Made by a program: the position numbers and the translations under genes. Under the pieces are notes generated by a model. The model was not told the origin of the DNA. It ran no database searches and saw only the letters and a program-made list of their open reading frames with translations. This document shows positions 16,609-24,565 of a stretch of DNA of 64,000 nucleotides, piece after piece. Origin of the DNA: JABMQW01 sp964439935 (GTDB lineage Bacteria; Fidelibacterota; Marinisomatia; Marinisomatales; TCS56); the NCBI GenBank assembly GCA_964439935.1, contig CAYTPW010000001.1, positions 366,776 through 430,775 on the forward strand. Direction: 5' to 3'. Within the stretch, counting starts at the first letter, position 1; every line of letters starts with the position of its first letter.

Positions 16609-17357
16609 ACGGCCACTGATTTTTCCAGCCAGGTGTAGCCCTCTTGTTCAAGTTTGACCACCAGGTCATACCCACCTGATTTAACGATCCGACCGTCGAT
16701 CATAACGTGAACCTGATCCGGTTCCATGTGATTCAAGATGCGTTGATAATGGGTTATCACCAGAAAACTGCGTTCGGCATTACGAAAATTATTAACACCT
16801 TCAGCTACGATTTTCAAGGCATCGATATCAAGCCCCGAATCGGTTTCATCAAGGATCGCCAGACGGGGTTCAAGTGCGATCATCTGCATTATTTCATTCC
16901 GCTTTTTCTCGCCACCCGAAAAACCATCGTTGACATCCCGGTGGAGAAAACTTTCATCTAGTTTTACCGCTTTGATCTTTTCTTTGATGAATGCCAGAAA
17001 ATCCATCGAATCCAATTCCTCCTTGCCATTGTATTTGCGCTGAGCGTTAACGGCGGCTTTGAGGAAATACATGTTGTTGACACCGGGTATTACCACCGGG
17101 TATTGGAAGCTCATGAATATTCCTTTGCAGGCCCGTTCCTCCGGGTCCAATTCCAGCAGATTTTGACCATTCCAGGTGATTGATCCTTTAGTGACGGTAT
17201 AACCATCCCTACCAGATATCACGTTAGAAAGAGTACTTTTCCCAGAACCGTTGCGCCCCATAATGGCGTGCAATTCACCGGGCTTGATCGACAAATTGAT
17301 GCCCTTCAGAATCTCTTTATCTTCTACATTGACGTATAAATCTTTTATCTCAATCAT
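16605..17357 (-). CDS. sufC: SufC ATPase
   Basis: This 250-residue ABC-type ATPase has Walker A GRNGSGKSTLSN, the signature motif FSGGEKKRNEI, Walker B RLAILDETDSGLDID and the H-loop LVITHYQRILNH. The DETDSGLD form is typical of SufC rather than of transporters. It powers conformational change of the SufBCD scaffold. The stop overlaps sufD. Upstream, a 98-bp gap to sufB is filled almost entirely by an inverted-repeat element. Confidence 0.96.
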   Translation of the reverse strand: MIEIKDLYVNVEDKEILKGINLSIKPGELHAIMGRNGSGKSTLSNVISGRDGYTVTKGSITWNGQNLLELDPEERACKGIFMSFQYPVVIPGVNNMYFLKAAVNAQRKYNGKEELDSMDFLAFIKEKIKAVKLDESFLHRDVNDGFSGGEKKRNEIMQMIALEPRLAILDETDSGLDIDALKIVAEGVNNFRNAERSFLVITHYQRILNHMEPDQVHVMIDGRIVKSGGYDLVVKLEQEGYTWLEKSVAV

Positions 17358-17372
17358 TTAAAATCCTTTTCA

Positions 17373-17451
17373 ACACGGAGATCACAAAGTTCACGAATAT
17401 TATTTAAAATAAAACCTGTGTTCTTGGTGCCCTTTGTGTCTTGGTGGTAGA
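17373..17451. repeat. Short inverted-repeat element between sufC and sufB
   Basis: The left arm (ACACGGAGATCACAAAG, from 17373) and the right arm (which read in reverse begins CACCAAGACACAAAGGGCAC, ending about 17451) are imperfect inverted copies. They share the CAC.(G/A)AGACACAAAG style seen at 18908-18992 and 24480-24564. The middle is AT-rich and the whole can fold as one hairpin. It fills the only sizeable gap between sufC and sufB. It is probably a miniature, non-autonomous element or a transcript-stabilising hairpin. Confidence 0.6.
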
Positions 17452-17454
17452 GTA

Positions 17455-18897
17455 TCATCCGACGCTGCCTTCCAGACTCACTTCCAGCAGTTTCTGGGCT
17501 TCCACAGCGAACTCCATCGGCAACTTCTGGAAAACATTTTTACAGAAACCATGTACGATCATTGATACGGCATCTTCAGTTGAAATACCGCGCTGCTGGC
17601 AATAGAATAACTGGTCTTCGCTGATATTGGAGGTAGAAGCCTCGTGTTCGACCTGGGCCGATGGGCTGCGCACATCCAGGTAGGGGAAAGTATGAGCACC
17701 GCATTTATCACCGATCAGGATCGAATCACATTGGGAGTAGTTGCGAGCGTTCACGGCGCTTTTATTGATTTGGACCAGGCCCCGGTAAATATTTTGTCCA
17801 TGACCGGCTGAGATGCCATTTGAAATGATAGTACTCTTGGTATTCTTGCCGATGTGCACCATTTTGGTTCCGGTGTCGGCCTGCTGGTAATTGTTAGTCA
17901 GTGCAACGGAATAAAATTCGCCTACCGAATTATCACCTTTTAGAATGCAGCTGGGATATTTCCAGGTGATCGCTGAACCGGTCTCGACCTGGGTCCAGCT
18001 GATCTTGGAATTCTGCTCTTTGCAGATTCCGCGCTTGGTGACAAAATTATAGATACCACCCACACCTTTTTCATCGCCGGGGTACCAGTTCTGGACAGTG
18101 GAATACTTGATCTGGGCATCTCTATGCGCGACCAGTTCCACTACTGCGGCATGGAGCTGATTTTCATCCCGCATTGGAGCGGTGCAACCTTCAAGATAGC
18201 TGACATAGCTGCCTTCGTCGGCCACGATCAGGGTGCGTTCGAACTGACCGGTCTGGCTGGCGTTGATCCGGAAATAGGTGGACAGCTCCAGCGGACAGTG
18301 GACATCTTTGGGTATGTAAACGAATGAGCCATCGCTGAAAACGGCGGAATTGAGGGTAGCAAAATAATTATCAGTATAGGGAACCACCGAGCCGAGATAT
18401 TCCTCAATCAGATCGGGGTGGTTGAGAACAGCCTCGGAAAATGGCATGAAAATAACACCGTGTTTCTTTAACTCATCCTTGAAAGTGGTTGCGACTGAAA
18501 CTGAATCAAAGACCGCATCCACAGCAACACCAGCCAGCATTTTCTGCTCATGCAGGGGGATCCCCAGCTTATTGTAGGTTTCCAACAGTTTAGGGTCAAC
18601 CTCATCGAGGCTTTGTAATTCTTTTTGTTTCTTTGGTGCGGCGTAATAACTGATCGCGTTATAATCGATGGGTGAATAATGCAGCTTTGCCCAATCTGGT
18701 TCAGTCATCTTCAACCAATGCCGATATGCTTTCAGACGCCAGTTTAAGAGAAATTCGGGCTCATTTTTCTTGGCTGATATTAGACGAATTACATCCTCAT
18801 TTAGTCCCGGTGGAATTTTCTCCTGCTCAATATCGGTGGTGAAACCGTACTTATATTTCTGGTTGGCGGCTTCGTGGATGATGTCAATATCGCTCAT
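17455..18897 (-). CDS. sufB: SufB, Fe-S scaffold core subunit
   Basis: SufB is about 480 residues from the ATG at 18897. The frame can extend five codons to a GTG at 18912, but that would overlap the repeat element, so 18897 is chosen. The family blocks are VFMPFSEAVLNHPDLIEEYL-type sequence, SGSFVYIPK-like FSDGSFVYIPKDVHCPLEL, EGCTAPMRDENQLHAAVVEL, TKRGICKEQNSKISWTQVE and CGAHTFPYLDVRSPSAQVEH. The conserved cysteine in EGCTAP is present. It binds SufC and SufD and carries the nascent cluster. Confidence 0.95.
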   Translation of the reverse strand: MSDIDIIHEAANQKYKYGFTTDIEQEKIPPGLNEDVIRLISAKKNEPEFLLNWRLKAYRHWLKMTEPDWAKLHYSPIDYNAISYYAAPKKQKELQSLDEVDPKLLETYNKLGIPLHEQKMLAGVAVDAVFDSVSVATTFKDELKKHGVIFMPFSEAVLNHPDLIEEYLGSVVPYTDNYFATLNSAVFSDGSFVYIPKDVHCPLELSTYFRINASQTGQFERTLIVADEGSYVSYLEGCTAPMRDENQLHAAVVELVAHRDAQIKYSTVQNWYPGDEKGVGGIYNFVTKRGICKEQNSKISWTQVETGSAITWKYPSCILKGDNSVGEFYSVALTNNYQQADTGTKMVHIGKNTKSTIISNGISAGHGQNIYRGLVQINKSAVNARNYSQCDSILIGDKCGAHTFPYLDVRSPSAQVEHEASTSNISEDQLFYCQQRGISTEDAVSMIVHGFCKNVFQKLPMEFAVEAQKLLEVSLEGSVG

Positions 18898-18907
18898 GAT
18901 GTAGTTC

Positions 18908-18992
18908 AACACGGAGACACAAAAAACACTGAGTACCCAGGAATAGATAAAATATCTTTATTATTCATGGCGATCTTGGTGTCTTGGTGTTT
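18908..18992. repeat. Short inverted-repeat element between sufB and rrf2
   Basis: The left arm ACACGGAGACACAAAAAACA (from 18909) faces a right arm that reads AAACACCAAGACACCAAGAT in reverse (ending about 18992). The arms have the same sequence style as the element between sufC and sufB, separated by an AT-rich centre. It occupies nearly the whole 109-bp gap between the two genes and would be transcribed as a hairpin within the rrf2-suf mRNA. Confidence 0.6.
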
Positions 18993-19006
18993 AATGCTTT
19001 TCATAA

Positions 19007-19405
19007 TTATTGCATGATCTCGGCCAGCGACAAATTGGTAAAAACATTCTTCATCGTGTCATTTATGCGGTGGATCGGGTTGCGGATCGTGCAAGTATCA
19101 AGCTGAACACAATCCTTATCGATGGAGCAATCAGTGAGAGCCACTGGTCCTTCCAACAGTTCGATGAAATCAGCCAGGCAGACCTTCTTAAGGTCGGCCT
19201 TCAGGCGGTAGCCGCCGCGGGGACCCTGAACGGTCTCAACGATGCCTTCCCGAGCCAATTGTTGGAGTGTCTTGGCCAGTAGTTCACCGGGGATACGGTA
19301 GGTTCCGGCGATCTCTTTTGAGCTGGTCAGTTTGCCGGTCGGTTTATCGTACAAATGGTGCAGTGCTATCAGTGCGTATTCGGTTTTTCGTGATAATTTT
19401 AGCAT
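19007..19405 (-). CDS. Rrf2-family regulator (IscR/SufR-like) of the suf operon
   Basis: This 132-residue winged-helix protein begins LKLSRKTEYALIALHHL, the classic Rrf2 start. It has recognition-helix sequence IPGELLAKTLQQLAREGIV and the wing VQGPRGGYRL. Three cysteines, C93, C99 and C105, with C-X5-C-X5-C spacing match the cluster ligands of IscR-type regulators, so it probably senses Fe-S status. It is the first gene of the suf operon, and two matching operators lie 110-180 bp upstream. Autoregulation is therefore likely. Confidence 0.92.
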   Translation of the reverse strand: MLKLSRKTEYALIALHHLYDKPTGKLTSSKEIAGTYRIPGELLAKTLQQLAREGIVETVQGPRGGYRLKADLKKVCLADFIELLEGPVALTDCSIDKDCVQLDTCTIRNPIHRINDTMKNVFTNLSLAEIMQ

Positions 19406-19510
19406 GGAGCCTCACACCATGTAAGGATTATTTCCATCTCAGTTCTGGGCGACATCCCGTCTGAGCCTTTTGTAATGATTATTTGCATTGATTTTTTGTA
19501 AAGGTGGATA

Positions 19511-19529
19511 TGCGACTTCTTTAGTCGCA
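19511..19529. promoter_or_regulatory. Rrf2/IscR-type operator 1
   Basis: TGCGACT (19511-19517) and AGTCGCA (19523-19529) are perfect 7-bp inverted arms separated by five AT-rich bases. The core GACT-N5-AGTC closely resembles the IscR type 1 / Rrf2 consensus (GACTA...TAGTC). It lies 106 bp upstream of the rrf2 start, so it can repress the rrf2-suf transcript. Confidence 0.65.
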
Positions 19530-19569
19530 TTAAATTTATAAGTGTAAAATAATGGACGCAAGTACTAAT

Positions 19570-19588
19570 TGCGACTTATTTGGTCGGG
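19570..19588. promoter_or_regulatory. Rrf2/IscR-type operator 2 (imperfect)
   Basis: GCGACT (19571-19576) and GGTCGG (19582-19587) have the same arm spacing as the site at 19511-19529, with two mismatches. Its centre is about 59 bp from that of the first site. Together the two sites bracket the likely suf promoter. The 333-bp gap 19406-19738 holds no gene. Confidence 0.5.
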
Positions 19589-19738
19589 TTTCCTTTACAA
19601 CGTCATGCAGAAGTAGTTAAACAAGGTAAAATTAATTAATCCAACCGTTAATAGGGCTATGGTGAGAATTAATAGTACTGTCTGTCAGGACGTAAAGTGG
19701 TGTGATTAAATAAAAATGAATTATAGTGTAATCGAAGA

Positions 19739-20977
19739 TTACAAATATTTCTTTACCAACACACTCACATTCCCACCGCCAAAACCAAAGGAATTACTCA
19801 AAGCAGCATTGATCTCCACCTTTTGCGCAGTGTTAGGCACATAATTCAGTGGACAGTCCGGGTCAGGGGTTGCATAGTTGATGGTCGGGTGGGCGGTCTG
19901 GTGCTGTAGGCAAAGTACGGTAGCTACCAATTCAGCGGCACCGGAGGCAGCCAGTAAGTGACCAATCATCGATTTAGTTGAGCTGATCTTCAATTTATAG
20001 GCGTGTTCGCCAAAGACCTTCAAAATAGCTGTTGATTCACGCTTATCATTCAGTACCGTTGAGGTACCGTGGGCGTTGATATATCCGATCTGATCCGGTT
20101 TCATATTTGCATCTAAGATAGCATTTTGCATAACCCGGATCATACCGTCACTTTCCGGGTGGGGAGCGGTGAAATGAAAAGCATCAGCGGTATTACCATA
20201 GCCAGCTATTTCACAATAGATAGTCGCGTTGCGTTGTAAGGCGTGATCCAGGTTTTCCATTACTACTAGTCCGCAACCTTCACCCATGATAAAACCATCG
20301 CGATCTTTATCAAATGGTCGGCTGGCCTTGGCAGGATCAAGACTGGGAGACATCGAACGGGCAGCGGCAAATCCGCCGTAAGGCAGGATATTAATTGCTG
20401 CTTCGGAACTACCGGCCAGCATGATATCAGCATCACCGCGCTGGAGAATCCGGAGGGCATCTCCGATGGCATTACCACCAGTGGAACAAGCTACGGAGGG
20501 AGCTGAAATTGGTCCTTTCAATCCGTATTTGATGGAAACCGTGGCAGCGGCCATATTGATCAATAATTTTGACACAAAAAATGGATTCATGGTTTTTGGA
20601 CCTTTGGTAGCTAACAGTTCATACCCCCCCTCAATAGTTTTTGAACCTCCGATTCCGGAACCTACGTGAATTCCGAAGCGATTGCCATCAAACTCGAATA
20701 AATCCAATCCGGCATCTTTAATTGCCATAGTTGCCGACGCCATAGTGAACTGGGTAAAACGGTCCATACGGCGAGCGGTTTTACGCTCGATCCAGTCCTC
20801 CGGCTCAAAATCCTTCACCTCCGCTGCTAGATGAGCGCGGTATTCACTGGCATCAAAATGGGTGACCTCGGCAACGCCATTGCGACCGGAAGCTAAACTC
20901 TGCCAGAATTCATCCTTACCCGTTCCGATTGGTGAAACGATTCCCAGACCCGTGATCACAACACGATTTTCCTGCAT
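19739..20977 (-). CDS. fabF: 3-oxoacyl-ACP synthase II
   Basis: This 412-residue thiolase-fold condensing enzyme extends fatty acyl-ACP with malonyl-ACP. The catalytic cysteine lies in SVACSTGGNAIGDAL, and the two catalytic histidines in YINAHGTSTVLND and KSMIGHLLAASGAAEL. The terminal glycine-rich loop NSFGFGGGNVSVLV is present. Length and motifs are those of FabF. No acpP or fabG is adjacent, so it stands apart from a fab cluster. Confidence 0.96.
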   Translation of the reverse strand: MQENRVVITGLGIVSPIGTGKDEFWQSLASGRNGVAEVTHFDASEYRAHLAAEVKDFEPEDWIERKTARRMDRFTQFTMASATMAIKDAGLDLFEFDGNRFGIHVGSGIGGSKTIEGGYELLATKGPKTMNPFFVSKLLINMAAATVSIKYGLKGPISAPSVACSTGGNAIGDALRILQRGDADIMLAGSSEAAINILPYGGFAAARSMSPSLDPAKASRPFDKDRDGFIMGEGCGLVVMENLDHALQRNATIYCEIAGYGNTADAFHFTAPHPESDGMIRVMQNAILDANMKPDQIGYINAHGTSTVLNDKRESTAILKVFGEHAYKLKISSTKSMIGHLLAASGAAELVATVLCLQHQTAHPTINYATPDPDCPLNYVPNTAQKVEINAALSNSFGFGGGNVSVLVKKYL

Positions 20978-21043
20978 TACGTTACCTTTTGTATGTTTTT
21001 AGTCCCCTGGAAAATTTAATCAATTCCAATGATTTGCAAAGGA

Positions 21044-21625
21044 TTAATATCCTGATTTATCGGAAAAGTCACTGAACCAGTTCCACAGATCGTCCATTTC
21101 CCGTTTATGATCCTTTTTCAATTGCTGCATTACCCAGGCATTCTGGATCGCAATGCCACCCTGTTCGGCAATGGCGGTCATGAATTCAACCTCACGGTTT
21201 GTAAAATCCCGGACTTTCGAATTGTACAATCGCATGACCCCGATTATATTATCTTTGAAGATGATCGGTATCGACATCAGGGCAGCGATACCTTCTTTTT
21301 TACAGGCCTCAGGATACTGAAGTTGGTCGTCTTTGATGATGTCAGGTACAATAACAGGTTGGCCGGTTTTCAGGGCACGGGGTACAGATTTATCAGCGGA
21401 CACGGGTCCCTTGTTCAGGAATTCCTCGCTGAGATTAATATGGGCAATCATTTCAAGACGATTGGCGCTGCGGTTCAACAGGCTGATAGCACCGGCCTTC
21501 AGGTCCAGGGCTTCGAGTGTGTTGAACAGGATCCGATCGAGAACTTTGTGCAAATTCAGGGTTGAACTGACAGCTTTGCTGATATCGGCAAATGCTCGAA
21601 AATAATCATGATTAGAATTATCCAT
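21044..21625 (-). CDS. GAF-domain sensor protein
   Basis: This 193-residue protein is essentially one GAF domain (about 15-165): LDRILFNTLEALDLKAGAIS, NRLEMIAHINLSEEFL, VPRALKTGQPVIVPDII, LMSIPIIFKDNIIGVMRLY and AIAEQGGIAIQNAWVMQQL. A short C-terminal helix follows (HKREMDDLWNWFSDF). It lacks any output domain such as a kinase or cyclase, so it may act through a partner protein. The bound ligand is unknown. It lies 67 bp upstream of fabF on the same strand. Confidence 0.85.
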   Translation of the reverse strand: MDNSNHDYFRAFADISKAVSSTLNLHKVLDRILFNTLEALDLKAGAISLLNRSANRLEMIAHINLSEEFLNKGPVSADKSVPRALKTGQPVIVPDIIKDDQLQYPEACKKEGIAALMSIPIIFKDNIIGVMRLYNSKVRDFTNREVEFMTAIAEQGGIAIQNAWVMQQLKKDHKREMDDLWNWFSDFSDKSGY

Positions 21626-21728
21626 TGATGCGCCTCCTGTCTAAAATGATGAAATAATTATCCAAGTAACGTACTTGCATTGGAGGATTAATCCAAGTAC
21701 ACGAATTTTATAATTCTAGTACGTAATA

Positions 21729-21869
21729 TTATTTTTTGGGCTTGACCTTGATCCGCCGTACGCTGTTGCTGTTACACTTGGGGCAAGCTCGTTCCACCAT
21801 TACGTTCTTATCGTACGGCAGGGTGAAATCATGACCGCAGTGCAGACATTTGAAAGGTGCTTCTTCCAT
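21729..21869 (-). CDS. Small zinc-ribbon protein
   Basis: The 46-residue product from ATG 21869 is almost only a zinc ribbon: FKCLHCGHDFTLPYD and ERACPKCNSNSVRRI, giving two CxxC pairs. A longer frame starts at 21920, but its first 17 residues are translated from the palindromic repeat at 21885-21958, so the shorter start is preferred. GGGAAA lies upstream of this ATG. It is 101 bp downstream of hdrA on the same strand and may be read through from that operon. Confidence 0.7.
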   Translation of the reverse strand: MEEAPFKCLHCGHDFTLPYDKNVMVERACPKCNSNSVRRIKVKPKK

Positions 21870-21884
21870 TAAAATTTCCCAATC

Positions 21885-21958
21885 TGTCATGCTGAGCTTG
21901 TCGAAGCATGACCGGTTCAATCAAATCGATGCCACCCTTCGACCGGCTCAGGGTGACA
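21885..21958. repeat. Dispersed palindromic intergenic repeat (CTGAGC..GTCGAAG type)
   Basis: Two 26-bp arms face each other at 21885-21910 and 21933-21958. Read toward the centre each has the form TGTCA...CTGAGC..GTCGAAG....TG, and each arm is also internally palindromic (CATGCT...AGCATG, CACCCT...AGGGTG). This CTTCGAC..GCTCAGGGTGACA sequence style is familiar as a dispersed intergenic repeat in many bacterial genomes. It lies between hdrA and the zinc-ribbon gene and could form a cruciform or an RNA double hairpin. Confidence 0.7.
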
Positions 21959-21970
21959 GCATAGTATTTT

Positions 21971-24457
21971 TTAGGCTTCGGCTTCTACTGCTACTGGTTT
22001 TGGTTCGAGTTTTTTAGCAGCTTTCTTGGCAGCCCTGGCTTCGGCTTTTTCCCGTTCTTCCTTCAAAACTTGAATTGTATGATCAACCTCTTCTTTGGTC
22101 ACGTTGGCGCGCATTTCTTCCAGGTCACGCATAGTGCGCGCCCATTTCTGGCCTTCGGCGGCTGAGATCCATTCCAGTTGCAGGCGTTCGGGGCGAATTC
22201 CCAATCTCTCCATTTTATCCCACAGTTTCTCAACCCGTTTTACCGTCCAGCGATTAGCGTCGATGTAGTGGCAGTCGGCGAAATGACAGCCGGATACCAG
22301 GACGATCGGGGCTCCTTTTTCGAATGCATGCAGGATGAATTCCGAATCGACTCGACCACTGCACATGGTACGCATGATCCGCTGAGTGGCAGGATATTGC
22401 AGGCGCGATAGACCGGCCAGATCGGCACCGGCGTAAGAACACCAGTTACAGGCAAACACAACCGTGTTGGCCATATGATCACCTTCCAGCATTGCATCAA
22501 TCTGGGCAATATACTGGGCGTCCTCAAAATGCTTCATGATCAGAGCATCGAAATTACATTCAGCGGCACAGGTACCACAGCCCTTACACATGGCTTCAAT
22601 TACCTCAGCCGGAATTTTCGACTTGGCATCACCACCGCGAATTGCGTTAAAAGGGCAGACTTTGACACAAATACCGCAGGATGTGCAATCTTCTGTGATA
22701 CAATCGGAAGTGATCGCTTCGATGCTGATTTCTCCTGCATTCAACAATACCTGAGCGCGAGCAGCGGCAGCGCTTGCCTGAGTTACACTGTCTTTCACAT
22801 CCTTGGGATATTCCGCGCAACCGGCAAAAAATACACCGCCGGTAGGAGCATCGACGGGCTTCAGTTTAGGATGAGATTCCATGAAGAAACCATCCTCGGT
22901 GCGTGAAAGGGTGAACAGTTGCCGGACCATATCGCTGTCTTTCCGGGGAATCACACCAACCGATAGTACCACCGTATCAAATTCATAGCTTTTGATCTCA
23001 CTGGTGTTGGTATCCTCGGCGATCAGGGTCAGGTTGTGTGTTTCTGGATCCTCGAAAAATTCACCCGGTAGGCCGCGAATGTAATTGACGCCGGCCATCT
23101 TACTGCGCATGAACAAGTCTTCGAAGCCCTTTCCGAAAGCCCGGATATCCATGTAGAATACGGTAATCTCGATATCGGGATAATGATCCTTCAACAATAG
23201 GCTGTCTTTTACTGTATTCATGCAACAGATGTTGCTGCAATAAGGATTGCCGACTTCACTATTGGAGCGCGACCCGACACATTGGATAAAAGCGATCCGC
23301 TTAGGTGTTTTCTGATCGCTGGGTCGCACAAAATGTCCCTCGGTGGGACCACCGGCCGAGATCAAGCGTTCGAATTCCATACTGGTAATGACATTCTCGA
23401 AGCGAGTGTAACCATACTCGTCCATTTCGGTAGGATCATAAACGTCCATCCCAGTTGCTACAATCACAGCGCCAACATCAATTTCGATAATTTGATCTTC
23501 CATGTCGAAATCGATACAATCTTTTTCGCACACGTCAGCACATTTTCCGCAGGCAATCGGATTATGCCCCAGACAGAGCTCATCATCCAGGATATACACC
23601 GATGGTACTGCCTGGGGGAAGGGCATATATATAGCTTTATGGGAAGAGAAATCCTGCTGGAAGGCATCGGGCCCGACTACCGGACAGACTTTTTCGCATT
23701 CACCGCAGGAATTACATTCATCTTCATCCACGTAGCGGGCTTTTTTCCGAAGCTTCACATGGAAATTACCGATATAACCGCTGACATCTTCTACTTCGCT
23801 GTAGGTATATAAACTAATTCGGGGATGTCGACCGACATCCATCATTTTCGGTCCGAGTATTCATATGGAACAATCCATGGTGGGATAGGTCTTGTCCAAC
23901 GCGGCCATGATCCCTCCAATGGATGCCTCCTTTTCTACTAAATGCACCTGATACCCGGCATCAGCCAGGTCCAGAGCAGATTGAATACCAGCCACACCAC
24001 CGCCAATAACCAGTACTTCGCGTAGGACTGGAATCTGGGCTTCTGCTTGAGGGCGCAGCAATTTTGCACGTGCCACTGAGATTCGGACTGTATCCATTGC
24101 TTTTTGGGTAGCCGCTTCCCAGTCATTGAGATGAGCCCAGCTAACATGCTCACGGATATTTGCCATTTCCATAAGATAGGGATTCAGTCCCGCTTCGGAA
24201 ACACAATTCCGGAAGGTCGGTTCGTGCATTCGCGGAGTGCAGGATGCCACGACTACCCGATTAAGATTATGCTCCTTTATGTGGCGCTTGATCTCCTGCT
24301 GACCAGGTTCGGCGCAGGTATATTTGTTAACCACGGAACAGACCACATCGGGCAGTGTAGCGGCGTAATCGCTAACCTTCTGGCAATCCAGTGAACCAGC
24401 GATATTCTTGCCGCATTCGCAGACAAATACACCGACTCTCAGATCGTCATCGTTCAT
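21971..24457 (-). CDS. hdrA: HdrA-type flavoprotein with selenocysteine and fused MvhD-like domain
   Basis: The frame from 24457 to 21971 is open except for one TGA at 23861-23863, codon 199. The flanking residues, PTMDCSI before and ILGPKMMDVGRHP after, are those around the second cysteine of the CSxC motif of HdrA, so the codon is read as selenocysteine (C196-x-x-U199). A hairpin suited to a bacterial SECIS lies just downstream. Domains in order: N-terminal CECGKNIAG region, FAD site VLVIGGGVAGIQSALDLADA, ferredoxin CNSCGECEKVCPV, CGKCADVCEKDC, further clusters CTSCGICVKVCPF and CKGCGTCAAECNF, then an MvhD-like domain (CNWCSYAGAD, RTMCSGRVD, GCHFADCHY) and an Ala/Lys tail. It is the bifurcating flavin subunit of a heterodisulfide-reductase-like complex. 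The full product is 828 residues. Confidence 0.88.
23823..23863 (-). promoter_or_regulatory. Sec UGA codon and SECIS-like hairpin in hdrA
   Basis: The in-frame UGA is at 23863-23861. Starting 20 nt downstream, GGATGTC (23840-23834) pairs perfectly with GACATCC (23829-23823) around the 4-nt loop GGTC. A stem of 7 bp with a G-led small loop at this distance fits bacterial SECIS elements bound by SelB. It lies in coding sequence, so amino acid conservation explains part of it. The presence of selD in the window supports selenocysteine use. Confidence 0.7.
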
Positions 24458-24479
24458 TGAGTGCTCCTTTTATTTTTTC

Positions 24480-24564
24480 CACGAAGACACTAAGGACACA
24501 AATAACATAGAGCTATTTGTTAATTATTAATATTTGTGCTCTTGGTGATCTTTGTGTCTCCGTA
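24480..24564. repeat. Short inverted-repeat element between hdrCB and hdrA
   Basis: The left arm CACGAAGACACTAAGGACAC (from 24480) faces a right arm that in reverse reads TACGGAGACACAAAGATCAC (to about 24564). An inner pair ACAAATA/TATTTGT lies around an AT-rich centre. It fills almost all of the 108-bp gap between the two genes. Its arm sequence style is that of the elements at 17373 and 18908, so it belongs to the same dispersed family. Confidence 0.6.
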
Positions 24565-24565
24565 T

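Noticed and set aside
21870..21920. Longer N-terminus of the zinc-ribbon protein
   Set aside because: The extra residues are translated from a palindromic repeat, and a better start with an upstream purine stretch exists at 21869.
23843..23863. Reading hdrA as two separate genes or a frameshifted pseudogene
   Set aside because: Both parts are in the same frame, the break is a single UGA at a conserved Cys column, a hairpin follows, and selD is nearby.
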